A stretch of 10,204 bases of DNA from Hungatella sp. UBA3402 (GTDB lineage Bacteria > Bacillota > Clostridia > Lachnospirales > Lachnospiraceae): positions 1-10,204 of the forward strand of contig DEPC01000191.1 of the NCBI GenBank assembly GCA_002358555.1. Direction: 5' to 3'. A program made the position numbers and the translations under genes. Below are positions 1 through 5,513 of the stretch, one piece after another. The number at the start of each line of letters is the position of its first letter. The first letter of the stretch is position 1. The notes under the pieces are model-generated. The model saw nothing but the letters and a program-made list of their open reading frames with translations. It was not told the DNA's origin and made no database searches.

Positions 1-1
1 T

Positions 2-568
2 GAAATGTTGTTTTTTCCAAAGAAAATTGGAATGGGAAATAAAGCCCCTCAAGGTTCCTATGCATTCTCTGGCAGTACTATCATAGAAGGGCTAGAGAAG
101 GATGGATATACTACCTGGTGTGTGGGGGGAGTATCCTTTTTTGATAAAAGGACGGATTTAGGAAAAGTTTTTCCAAGTTATTTTCAAAAAAGTTATTGGA
201 ATCCCTCCTTTGGCTGTGGGGTAAAGGACAGTACCAAACATCAGATTGATTTTATTTTGAAAAAGATAGAAAAAGAAGAGAAAGAGAAGAAATTATTTCT
301 CTATCTGAATATTGATGCCATTCATTATCCTAATTATTTTTATTTAGAAGGTGCAAAGCATGACAGTATTGCAAGTCATGCAGCAGCTCTGCGGTATGTT
401 GATGCAGAATTGGGAAGACTGTTTGAAAAGTGGAAAGAATTGAGAGACAAAGCATTTGTAATCTGTTGTTCAGACCATGGGACATGCTATGGAGAGGATG
501 GCTGCCAATTCCATGGAATCAACCATCCATCAGTGAATACAGTTCCCTATAAACATTTTTTGTTGTAG
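2..568 (+). CDS. STM4013/SEN3800-like alkaline phosphatase superfamily protein, 3' part
   Basis: The reading frame is open to the left window edge, so this is the C-terminal part (about 188 residues) of a longer protein; the first ATG at position 5 need not be the start. The sequence shows an N-D-A-x-H-Y-P-N stretch (around residues 102-110, counting that ATG as 1) and, near the end, SDHGTCYGEDG followed by HGINHP and TVPY. These resemble the metal-binding SDHG...H pattern of the sulfatase/alkaline phosphatase fold, and the ending matches what I know of the STM4013/SEN3800 family, whose genes usually sit beside STM4011/STM4012-type radical SAM genes. That predicts radical SAM genes just upstream, outside the window. 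Substrate and reaction are unknown. No signal peptide can be judged. No clear terminator follows; the next gene has its own promoter. The superfamily is fairly sure, the subfamily less so. Confidence 0.7.
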   Translation, partial: EMLFFPKKIGMGNKAPQGSYAFSGSTIIEGLEKDGYTTWCVGGVSFFDKRTDLGKVFPSYFQKSYWNPSFGCGVKDSTKHQIDFILKKIEKEEKEKKLFLYLNIDAIHYPNYFYLEGAKHDSIASHAAALRYVDAELGRLFEKWKELRDKAFVICCSDHGTCYGEDGCQFHGINHPSVNTVPYKHFLL

Positions 569-611
569 GGGTTCATCAATATTGGTTTTTATAGGTGTAA
601 AGAAAAAATAC

Positions 612-640
612 TTGACACCCATAATTTTTTCGTGTATGAT
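612..640 (+). promoter_or_regulatory. Sigma-70/SigA promoter of ffh
   Basis: TTGACA at 612-617 and TATGAT at 635-640 are separated by exactly 17 bases, a near-consensus housekeeping promoter. Transcription would begin near 647, giving a leader of about 53 bases before the ffh ATG. The promoter lies after the stop of the phosphatase-like gene, so ffh starts its own transcript here. Confidence 0.85.
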
Positions 641-699
641 TACCCATGTGATGGAAATAACCAAGTTTTTCATTCTACAATCTTTGCAGGAGGGATATC

Positions 700-2055
700 A
701 TGGCTTTTGAGAGTTTGGCAGATAAACTACAGAATGTATTCAAGAACCTGCGTGGAAAAGGACGCCTCACAGAAGCAGATGTGAAAACTGCTTTGAGGGA
801 AGTAAAGATGGCTCTGTTAGAGGCAGACGTAAGCTTTAAAGTAGTAAAGCAGTTTATCAGCTCTGTCCAAGAACGGGCGATTGGCCAGGATGTGTTAAAT
901 AGTCTAACTCCTGGTCAGATGGTAATTAAGATTGTTCATGAAGAATTAATCCAGTTGATGGGGTCTGAGACTACAGAGATATCATTAAAGCCTGCCAATG
1001 AGATTACCATTATTATGATGGCAGGACTTCAAGGAGCAGGTAAGACCACAACCACGGCAAAGATTGCAGGAAAGCTTAAGTCAAAAGGGAAAAAGCCCCT
1101 TTTAGCTGCATGTGATGTATATCGGCCTGCTGCTATCCAGCAGCTTCAGATTAACGGAGAAAAGCAGGGGGTTCCTGTATTTTCCATGGGAGAGCATCAG
1201 GAACCTGTCAATATTGCCAAGGCTGCCATAGAACATGCACAGAAGAATGGCTATAATGTAGTAATTCTGGATACAGCAGGACGACTTCATATTGATGAAG
1301 GAATGATGGAGGAGCTCAGCCACATCAAGGAGGCAGTGGAAGTTCATCAGACATTATTGATTGTTGATGCAATGACCGGCCAGGATGCAGTGAATGTTGC
1401 AGAGACATTTGAGAATAAGATTGGCATAGATGGAGTTATCCTTACCAAGTTGGACGGTGATACCAGAGGGGGAGCAGCACTTTCCATCAAAGCAGTAACC
1501 GGAAAGCCAATATTATATATTGGTATGGGAGAGAAGCTTTCTGATTTAGAGCAATTCTATCCAGACCGAATGGCTTCCAGAATTTTGGGAATGGGAGATA
1601 TTCTTTCTCTGATTGAAAAGGCAGAATTGGAAGTAGATGAGGAGAAAGCAAGAGAACTCACCCAAAAGATTAAGAAGGCAGAGTTTGATTTTAATGATTT
1701 CCTTGACCAGATGAACCAGATTAAAAAAATGGGTGGAATGTCCAGCATTATGAGTATGATGCCAGGGATGCCTCAGATGAAGGGCGATATGGACATTGAT
1801 GATTCTGCTATGGACCGTGTGGAGGCAATTATCCTTTCTATGACAAAGGAAGAAAGAGCCAATCCATCAATTTTAAATCCATCAAGAAAACAGCGGATTG
1901 CTAGAGGAGCAGGAGTGGGAATACAGGAAGTAAACCGTATTGTCAAACAGTTTGACCAGATGAAAAAAATGATGAAACAGCTTCCTGGTATGATGGGTGG
2001 AAAGCGACGTGGCGGTTTAGGTGGTATGCTTGGAAAGTTTAAGATGCCATTCTAG
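700..2055 (+). CDS. ffh: Signal recognition particle protein Ffh (SRP54 GTPase)
   Basis: Ffh binds the SRP RNA and signal sequences of nascent membrane and secreted proteins and delivers ribosomes to the FtsY receptor at the membrane. At 451 residues the length is normal. An N-terminal helical bundle (about 1-95) precedes the GTPase domain with the P-loop GLQGAGKTT (109-117), DTAGR (191-195) and TKLDGDTRGG (249-258). The C-terminal M domain is methionine rich (GGMSSIMSMMPGMPQM) and ends in a glycine/basic tail. The ATG at 700 has AGGAGGG (688-694) five bases upstream, behind a strong promoter. In many Firmicutes a small gene, ylxM, precedes ffh; none fits here, since the upstream gap is only 131 bases. 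rpsP follows after about 110 bases. Confidence 0.98.
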   Translation: MAFESLADKLQNVFKNLRGKGRLTEADVKTALREVKMALLEADVSFKVVKQFISSVQERAIGQDVLNSLTPGQMVIKIVHEELIQLMGSETTEISLKPANEITIIMMAGLQGAGKTTTTAKIAGKLKSKGKKPLLAACDVYRPAAIQQLQINGEKQGVPVFSMGEHQEPVNIAKAAIEHAQKNGYNVVILDTAGRLHIDEGMMEELSHIKEAVEVHQTLLIVDAMTGQDAVNVAETFENKIGIDGVILTKLDGDTRGGAALSIKAVTGKPILYIGMGEKLSDLEQFYPDRMASRILGMGDILSLIEKAELEVDEEKARELTQKIKKAEFDFNDFLDQMNQIKKMGGMSSIMSMMPGMPQMKGDMDIDDSAMDRVEAIILSMTKEERANPSILNPSRKQRIARGAGVGIQEVNRIVKQFDQMKKMMKQLPGMMGGKRRGGLGGMLGKFKMPF

Positions 2056-2073
2056 ATTGAAAGATTTGTTAGC

Positions 2074-2095
2074 AAGACAGAGTAATATCTGTTTT
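2074..2095 (+). terminator. Weak hairpin with T-run between ffh and rpsP
   Basis: Bases 2074-2081 can pair with 2088-2095 (eight pairs, one G-T) around a six-base loop, and the 3' arm runs into a short T stretch. The stem is AT rich. It may cause partial termination or attenuation between ffh and the ribosomal protein gene rpsP, or be chance. Confidence 0.3.
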
Positions 2096-2164
2096 TGTCT
2101 ATAGATGAAGTGTATGAAAATGTCAATTACACATGTTATCACAAGACAAGGAGGTGAGATTGAA

Positions 2165-2407
2165 ATGGCAGTAAAGATGAGATTGAGAAGGATGGGACAT
2201 AAGAAGGCCCCTTTCTATAGAGTTGTTGTTGCAGATTCCAGGTCTCCAAGAGATGGTAAATTCATCGAAGAAGTTGGTTACTATGACCCTAATCAGGAGC
2301 CAAGTGTAATCAAATTTAATGAGGAGACGACAAAGAAGTGGCTGGCAACTGGAGCACAGCCCACGGAGACTGTTGGCAAGCTTTTAAAGATTGCTGGTAT
2401 TCAGTAA
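2165..2407 (+). CDS. rpsP: 30S ribosomal protein S16
   Basis: S16 is a small-subunit assembly protein that binds 16S rRNA. The product has 80 residues, normal for the family, beginning MAVKMRLRRMGHKKAPFYR and carrying the typical ADSRSPRDG and GYYDP segments. An in-frame ATG exists at 2105, but it would add 20 residues without family support. The ATG at 2165 has AAGGAGGTGA (2148-2157), a perfect anti-Shine-Dalgarno match, seven bases upstream, so I chose it. khpA starts 15 bases after the stop. The ffh-rpsP-khpA order is the common Firmicutes arrangement. Confidence 0.97.
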   Translation: MAVKMRLRRMGHKKAPFYRVVVADSRSPRDGKFIEEVGYYDPNQEPSVIKFNEETTKKWLATGAQPTETVGKLLKIAGIQ

Positions 2408-2422
2408 CGTAAGGTGAGGGAT

Positions 2423-2650
2423 ATGAAAGAATTAGTTGAAGTAATGGCTAAAGCCCTGGTAGAGCATCCAGAAGAAGTCATTGTCACTGAAACCGAAAAA
2501 AATGGGGAAACCATTATCGAGTTAAAAGTGTCTCCCTCTGATATGGGGAAGGTTATCGGAAAACAGGGAAGAATTGCGAAAGCTATCCGTTCTGTTGTTA
2601 AGGCAGCAGCCTCCAAGGAAGAGAAAAAAGTCGTTGTTGAGATTCAGTAA
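2423..2650 (+). CDS. khpA: KH-domain RNA-binding protein KhpA (YlqC family)
   Basis: This small KH protein belongs to the KhpA/YlqC family; such proteins bind RNA, act with KhpB and influence cell division and envelope synthesis in streptococci and other Firmicutes. The product is 75 residues, essentially one KH domain, with the GxxG RNA-binding loop GKQG at residues 46-49 in the context MGKVIGKQGRIAKAIR. A GTG at 2414 is also in frame. The ATG at 2423 is preferred because AAGGTGA (2411-2417) lies five bases before it and the family starts with a similar MKELVE-type sequence. It is probably cotranscribed with rpsP. A terminator follows at once. Confidence 0.94.
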   Translation: MKELVEVMAKALVEHPEEVIVTETEKNGETIIELKVSPSDMGKVIGKQGRIAKAIRSVVKAAASKEEKKVVVEIQ

Positions 2651-2653
2651 GAA

Positions 2654-2693
2654 AGATAAGACCGCCATCCTTACAGGGAAGACGGTCTTATTT
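2654..2693 (+). terminator. Hairpin terminator after khpA
   Basis: Bases 2657-2664 pair perfectly with 2683-2690, extendable to 2654/2693 with one G-T pair. The 18-base loop region can form a small inner pairing (TCC with GGA). The 3' arm leads into a short TTATTT run. The stem is strong but the T tract is poor, so termination may be partial. It separates ffh-rpsP-khpA from rimM-trmD. Confidence 0.65.
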
Positions 2694-2724
2694 GCTATAA
2701 CCGTTCAACAATTAACAGCAAGGA

Positions 2725-2760
2725 TTCCCCTTCTTCTTAGGCAGGGGAGGAAATGCCTAA
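2725..2760 (+). ncRNA. H-type pseudoknot motif
   Basis: TTCCCC (2725-2730) pairs with GGGGAG (2744-2749, one G-T pair), while TTAGGCA (2737-2743) pairs perfectly with TGCCTAA (2754-2760). The two stems interleave with a six-base first loop, no base between stems and a four-base GAAA last loop, allowing coaxial stacking. The pairing is seen directly; that the RNA folds this way is inference. Confidence 0.5.
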
Positions 2761-2772
2761 AACAATTGTAAC

Positions 2773-2812
2773 GGCAGTAGTGGGCGGAGCGAAAGCGGTA
2801 TCCCCTACTGCC
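2773..2812 (+). repeat. Long hairpin with GAAA tetraloop
   Basis: GGCAGTAG (2773-2780) pairs perfectly with CTACTGCC (2805-2812). After a bulged T, GGG (2782-2784) pairs with CCC (2802-2804). Inside, GC-GAAA-GC (2789-2796) gives a GNRA-type cap. The GC content is above that of neighbouring coding DNA. Confidence 0.6.
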
Positions 2813-2818
2813 ATGAAG

Positions 2819-2862
2819 CAATCCACGTAATTGTCTTGCTCCTAACTGCCGCGAGTGGATTG
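2819..2862 (+). repeat. 8-bp perfect inverted repeat CAATCCAC/GTGGATTG
   Basis: CAATCCAC (2819-2826) and GTGGATTG (2855-2862) are exact reverse complements around a 28-base interior with little pairing of its own. The right arm continues to GTGGATTGAAAC (2855-2866), the 3' end typical of type I-C CRISPR repeats, but no second copy of a full repeat is present. Confidence 0.55.
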
Positions 2863-2912
2863 AAACAAATATCTGGATAATGATAAGTTTAGGGTATTGG
2901 AAAGGAATATTT

Positions 2913-3425
2913 ATGGAAGACACATTGAGGGTAGGAGTTATTGCTTCTACCCATGGAATTCGCGGGGAGGTAAAAGTATTCCCCACCACAGATGATGCCA
3001 AACGATTTGAAAAACTAAAGGAAGTTCTTCTGGATACTGGAAAAGAACTAAAAACTATGGAAATTCAACAGGTTAGGTTTTTCAAAAATATGGTAATTGT
3101 GAAATTTAAAGGCTATGATACCATAAATGATATTGAAATCTATAAAGGAAAAGACCTATTGGTGACAAGAGAACATGCTGTAGAGCTGGGACCAGATGAA
3201 AATTTTATCGTGGATCTGATTGGATTGTCGGTTGAAACTGACGAGGGAGAATTGCTTGGCGAACTGACAGATGTACTGATAACAGGAGCCAATGATGTCT
3301 ATGAGGTTACAAGAACAGATGGCAAAAAAGTACTTCTGCCTGCAATCAAAGATTGTGTGTTGGATGTAGATTTAGAAGCAGGAAGGGTATTGGTTCATGT
3401 TCTGGAAGGGCTTTTGGATTTGTAG
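2913..3425 (+). CDS. rimM: Ribosome maturation factor RimM
   Basis: RimM assists maturation of the 30S head, acting with S19 near 16S rRNA helices. The protein is 170 residues, the usual size. An N-terminal domain begins with LRVGVIASTHGIRGEVKVFP, the family signature, and DLIGLSVETDEGELLGEL near residue 100 opens the C-terminal PRC-barrel. It ends VLVHVLEGLLDL, as usual. The frame is open upstream to an ATG at 2880, but the ATG at 2913 has AAAGGA six bases before it and gives the normal N terminus. The 5' side abuts the structured insert, so rimM may depend on readthrough or on a weak promoter in the insert (TTGAAA at 2860-2865, GATAAG at 2882-2887). trmD follows after 12 bases. Confidence 0.96.
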   Translation: MEDTLRVGVIASTHGIRGEVKVFPTTDDAKRFEKLKEVLLDTGKELKTMEIQQVRFFKNMVIVKFKGYDTINDIEIYKGKDLLVTREHAVELGPDENFIVDLIGLSVETDEGELLGELTDVLITGANDVYEVTRTDGKKVLLPAIKDCVLDVDLEAGRVLVHVLEGLLDL

Positions 3426-3437
3426 AAAGGGAGCACT

Positions 3438-4178
3438 ATGAATTACCATATTCTCACATTATTTCCCCAGATGGTATCAGATGGACTGAATACCAGTATT
3501 ATTGGCAGAGCTGTGGAAAAGGGACTCATTGAGATTGAGACAATCAATATCCGAGATTATTCCAAGGATAAACATCATCATGTAGATGATGCTCCTTACG
3601 GCGGAGGGGCTGGCATGGTGATGCAGCCTGGACCAGTATGCGATTCCTATGAGGATTTATGTAACAGGATTGGAAAGCAGCCCAGAGTACTTTATATGAC
3701 TCCCCAGGGAAAAGTATTTAATCAAAGTATTGCGCAAGAGCTGGCTCTGGAAGAAGATTTGGTATTTTTATGCGGTCATTATGAGGGAATTGATGAACGG
3801 GCTTTGGAGCTAATTGTAACAGACTATTTATCTGTGGGAGATTATGTACTTACTGGTGGAGAGCTTCCTGCAATGGTTATGATTGACTGTATCTCCAGAC
3901 TGATTCCAGGAGTGCTAAATAATAATGAATCTGCAGAAATAGAATCATTTCATGACAATCTATTGGAATACCCTCAATATACGAGGCCAGAAATCTATAA
4001 GGGAATGAAGGTTCCAGAGGTGCTTTTGTCAGGGCATCATAAAAATATCGAGGAATGGAGACGTAAGGAGTCTATTAAAAGAACTTTTATCCAAAGACCA
4101 GACCTTTTAAAGGATGCCAATTTGACTCAAAAAGAACAAGAGTTTTTAAAGGAGATAGTGTCAGAGAATTTCCTGTGA
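3438..4178 (+). CDS. trmD: tRNA (guanine-37-N1)-methyltransferase TrmD
   Basis: TrmD methylates G37 next to the anticodon using S-adenosylmethionine and prevents frameshifting. At 246 residues it is full length. The SPOUT knot appears as DDAPYGGGAGMVMQPGPV (50-67), LCGHYEGIDER (111-121) and SVGDYVLTGGELPA (132-145); the C-terminal domain follows from about 165, including LLEYPQYTRPE. Arg154 (CISRLIPGVL) matches the catalytic arginine. The residue aligned with the catalytic Asp169 of the H. influenzae/E. coli enzyme is Glu169 here (IESF instead of DSF). This conservative change may be common in clostridia and does not suggest a dead enzyme. The ATG has an AAAGGGAG site just upstream. rimM-trmD is a coupled pair; rplS follows after 134 bases. 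Confidence 0.97.
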   Translation: MNYHILTLFPQMVSDGLNTSIIGRAVEKGLIEIETINIRDYSKDKHHHVDDAPYGGGAGMVMQPGPVCDSYEDLCNRIGKQPRVLYMTPQGKVFNQSIAQELALEEDLVFLCGHYEGIDERALELIVTDYLSVGDYVLTGGELPAMVMIDCISRLIPGVLNNNESAEIESFHDNLLEYPQYTRPEIYKGMKVPEVLLSGHHKNIEEWRRKESIKRTFIQRPDLLKDANLTQKEQEFLKEIVSENFL

Positions 4179-4197
4179 GTATTTCCCAAGAAAGGGC

Positions 4198-4226
4198 TTG
4201 CGCTGCCAGAGATAGTATGATAGAAT
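4198..4226 (+). promoter_or_regulatory. Putative rplS promoter
   Basis: TTGCGC (4198-4203) and TAGAAT (4221-4226) are 17 bases apart. The -10 matches five of six consensus bases, the -35 only three. The position between trmD and rplS would give L19 its own transcript with a leader of roughly 80 bases. Confidence 0.4.
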
Positions 4227-4232
4227 AAATTG

Positions 4233-4312
4233 GTTTTCAAAATAAGAGATAGTCCTCTGTTACCGGAATACAGGTATTAAGAACATCAAACATATTTTAA
4301 GGAGGTTCCAAA
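4233..4312 (+). promoter_or_regulatory. rplS leader, possible ribosomal-protein autoregulatory leader
   Basis: Some Firmicutes carry an L19 leader RNA before rplS. Here CTGT (4257-4260) can pair with ACAG (4270-4273), or alternatively TACC (4261-4264) with GGTA (4273-4276); the two pairings exclude each other. The region ends in the strong AAGGAGGT site at 4299-4306. I cannot confirm a match to the known L19 leader. Confidence 0.25.
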
Positions 4313-4660
4313 GTGAACGAGATTATTAAAAGCATCGAAGCAACTCAGATGAAAGAGTCTGTGCCAGAATTTCATGTTGGAGATACGGTAAGAGTATACA
4401 ACAAGATTAAAGAGGGAAACCGTGAGAGAATTCAGGTCTTTGAAGGCACTGTTCTTAAGAGACAGAATGGCGGCTCTAGAGAGACATTTACTGTAAGAAA
4501 GAATTCCAATGGAATCGGTGTTGAGAAGACATGGCCAGTACATTCTCCCTTTGTAGATAATATTGAAGTGGTGAGAAGAGGTAAAGTAAGAAGAGCAAAA
4601 CTGTACTACTTAAGAGGCAGAGTTGGCAAAGCTGCCAAGGTCAAAGAGTTGGTAAAGTAA
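4313..4660 (+). CDS. rplS: 50S ribosomal protein L19
   Basis: L19 lies at the 30S-50S interface of the ribosome. The 115-residue product has the family features: PEFHVGDTVRVYNKIKEGNRERIQVFEG near the N terminus, then the GGSRETFTVRKNSNGIGVEKTWPVHSP segment and a basic C terminus with RAKLYYLRGRVGKAA. Translation starts at a GTG (4313) with AAGGAGGT (4299-4306) six bases upstream; the N terminus MNEIIKSIEATQMK is typical. It follows trmD, as in most Firmicutes, and has its own putative promoter. A perfect hairpin terminator closes the transcript 23 bases after the stop. Confidence 0.97.
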   Translation: MNEIIKSIEATQMKESVPEFHVGDTVRVYNKIKEGNRERIQVFEGTVLKRQNGGSRETFTVRKNSNGIGVEKTWPVHSPFVDNIEVVRRGKVRRAKLYYLRGRVGKAAKVKELVK

Positions 4661-4682
4661 TTTATTTTTCAGATGCAACTAG

Positions 4683-4711
4683 GGACAATAAAGAAGATTT
4701 ATTGTCCTTTT
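4683..4711 (+). terminator. Intrinsic terminator after rplS
   Basis: GGACAATAAA (4683-4692) pairs perfectly with TTTATTGTCC (4698-4707) around a five-base loop, followed by TTTT and a T-rich stretch. A clean Rho-independent terminator for the ribosomal protein transcript. Confidence 0.88.
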
Positions 4712-4715
4712 CTTA

Positions 4716-4742
4716 CTTTATAGGAAATTGCGTCCTATAAAG
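4716..4742 (+). repeat. 10-bp perfect inverted repeat
   Basis: CTTTATAGGA (4716-4725) and TCCTATAAAG (4733-4742) are exact reverse complements around the seven-base spacer AATTGCG. It begins right after the rplS terminator and has no T tract of its own, so it looks like the first arm of the palindrome-rich intergenic element rather than a second terminator. Confidence 0.6.
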
Positions 4743-4759
4743 CAGAAACCCTCTGGAGG

Positions 4760-4812
4760 ATGCGCACTGCGCATAAGGAAAATGGCTGCTGGTGCAGCCG
4801 CGCTCCGGCGCG
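4760..4812 (+). repeat. GC-rich cluster of three perfect hairpins
   Basis: Three back-to-back palindromes are visible: ATGCGC/GCGCAT (4760-4774, loop ACT), GGCTGC/GCAGCC (4784-4799, loop TGGT) and GCGC/GCGC (4800-4811) capped by TCCG, a stable C(UNCG)G-type tetraloop. The stretch is far more GC rich than the AT-rich flanks. It joins directly to the terminator at 4814. Together with 4716-4742 it may be a structured small RNA or a dispersed palindromic repeat. Confidence 0.55.
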
Positions 4813-4813
4813 C

Positions 4814-4839
4814 GAGTCCGGCTTGTCGGACTCTTTTTT
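4814..4839 (+). terminator. Intrinsic terminator at the end of the hairpin cluster
   Basis: GAGTCCG (4814-4820) pairs perfectly with CGGACTC (4827-4833) around the loop GCTTGT, followed by six T residues (4834-4839). This strong second terminator stands about 105 bases after the rplS terminator with no gene between, implying either a short RNA made from this interval or a backup before lepB. Confidence 0.85.
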
Positions 4840-4855
4840 ATCTATAATAAATATC

Positions 4856-4885
4856 GTGAAAAAGCTTTATGAAAGTTTCTATAAA
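4856..4885 (+). promoter_or_regulatory. Putative lepB operon promoter
   Basis: GTGAAA (4856-4861) and TATAAA (4880-4885) are 18 bases apart, just after the terminator. A perfect TATAAT also stands at 4843-4848 but lacks a well-spaced -35. Some promoter is expected here because two terminators precede lepB; which hexamers are used is uncertain. Confidence 0.35.
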
Positions 4886-4958
4886 ATCAAGAATGATGGA
4901 CTTGGAAGATAATTGCGGCCTGATAATAGCTGATTTGATGTGACAGGCAGGTGTAAGT

Positions 4959-5504
4959 TTGGAATTTTATCGAGTAGAAGAGACAAACCGTCTAAGACGG
5001 ATAATGAGATGGATTGTAGATATTGTAGTAATGATTTCATTGGCCTGGTTTGTGGTATATGCATTTGGAACCCAGGTCAAGATTGCTGGACAGTCTATGG
5101 CTCCACAACTTTGCAGTGACAATGTGGTGTTGATAGACAGACTTTGTTATGATTGGAGGCAGCCAAACCGATTTGATGTGGTTGTTTTTGAACGGGAAGA
5201 TCGTAAGTCCAATGTAAAGAGAGTGATCGGTCTTCCAGGTGAGGAGGTTCAGATTATAGATGGTTTTATCTATATTGATGGGCAAAAACTGGATGCAGAG
5301 AATGACTTATCGCGTGTAGTTTTAGCAGGTCTTGCAGAAAATCCTGTTACCCTTGGAGAAGATGAATATTTTCTTTTAGGGGATAACCGAGATGGAAGTG
5401 AAGACAGCCGATTTGCAAATATTGGGAATGTTAAGAGGAGCCAAATTCAGGGCAAAATCTGGTTGCGTCTGATTCCTTTGATTGATATAAAGTTGGTAGA
5501 ATAG
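4959..5504 (+). CDS. lepB: Signal peptidase I
   Basis: This membrane protease removes signal peptides from exported proteins. A short basic cytosolic N terminus (1-18) is followed by one membrane anchor (about 19-37), then the outer catalytic domain with Ser46 in AGQSMAP and the general-base Lys87 in NVKRVIGLPGE. The conserved GDNRDGSEDSR box lies at 141-151. At 181 residues it is the usual short Gram-positive type. An in-frame stop at 4941 means no upstream ATG is available; the TTG at 4959 has AGGTG (4949-4953) five bases before it, and the next choice, ATG at 5004, would shorten the cytosolic segment. TTG is therefore preferred. It heads the lepB-rbgA-rnhB-yraN-pgeF operon; rbgA starts nine bases after the stop. 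Confidence 0.95.
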   Translation: MEFYRVEETNRLRRIMRWIVDIVVMISLAWFVVYAFGTQVKIAGQSMAPQLCSDNVVLIDRLCYDWRQPNRFDVVVFEREDRKSNVKRVIGLPGEEVQIIDGFIYIDGQKLDAENDLSRVVLAGLAENPVTLGEDEYFLLGDNRDGSEDSRFANIGNVKRSQIQGKIWLRLIPLIDIKLVE

Positions 5505-5513
5505 GAGAAGATT

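Larger units (their letters stand above)
2717..2866 (+). mobile_element. Structured intergenic insert, probable IS200/IS605 right-end (omega-RNA-like) remnant
   Basis: This stretch fills the gap between khpA and rimM and has no credible gene. In order it holds an H-type pseudoknot (2725-2760), a long hairpin (2773-2812) and an inverted repeat (2819-2862) ending in GTGGATTGAAAC at 2866. The GGATTCCCC...GGCAGGGGAGGA layout resembles right-end hairpins of IS200/IS605 elements from memory. A short frame (2753-2830) reads VSPTAMKQ just before its stop, resembling the V-P-(x)n-MKQE tails of some TnpB proteins. TnpB guide RNAs overlap the tnpB 3' end and are rich in such folds. No transposase body is present, so at most a relic or short non-autonomous element remains. 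It could instead be a separate structured RNA. Confidence 0.45.

Noticed and set aside
2773..2812. Group II intron domain V or hammerhead ribozyme
   Set aside because: The hairpin has a GAAA cap, but the domain V catalytic triad and stem sizes are absent, and the hammerhead CUGANGA core is not found nearby.
2753..2830. 25-codon frame starting ATG at 2753
   Set aside because: GGAGG lies only two bases before the ATG, and the sequence is used by stems. It is more likely a remnant of a TnpB tail or chance than a gene.
2819..2866. CRISPR array suggested by GTGGATTGAAAC
   Set aside because: Only one right half-motif and one inverted partial copy are present; there are no regularly spaced repeats and no spacers, and the 32 bases ending at 2866 lack the usual internal palindrome.
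2880..2912. Earlier ATG start for rimM
   Set aside because: It lacks a suitable ribosome site and adds residues not seen in RimM; the ATG at 2913 has a good site and the normal N terminus.
4782..4847. 21-codon Ala-rich frame inside the hairpin cluster
   Set aside because: The AAGGA is two bases from the ATG, the frame runs through a terminator, and the Ala/Arg bias simply follows the GC-rich palindromes.
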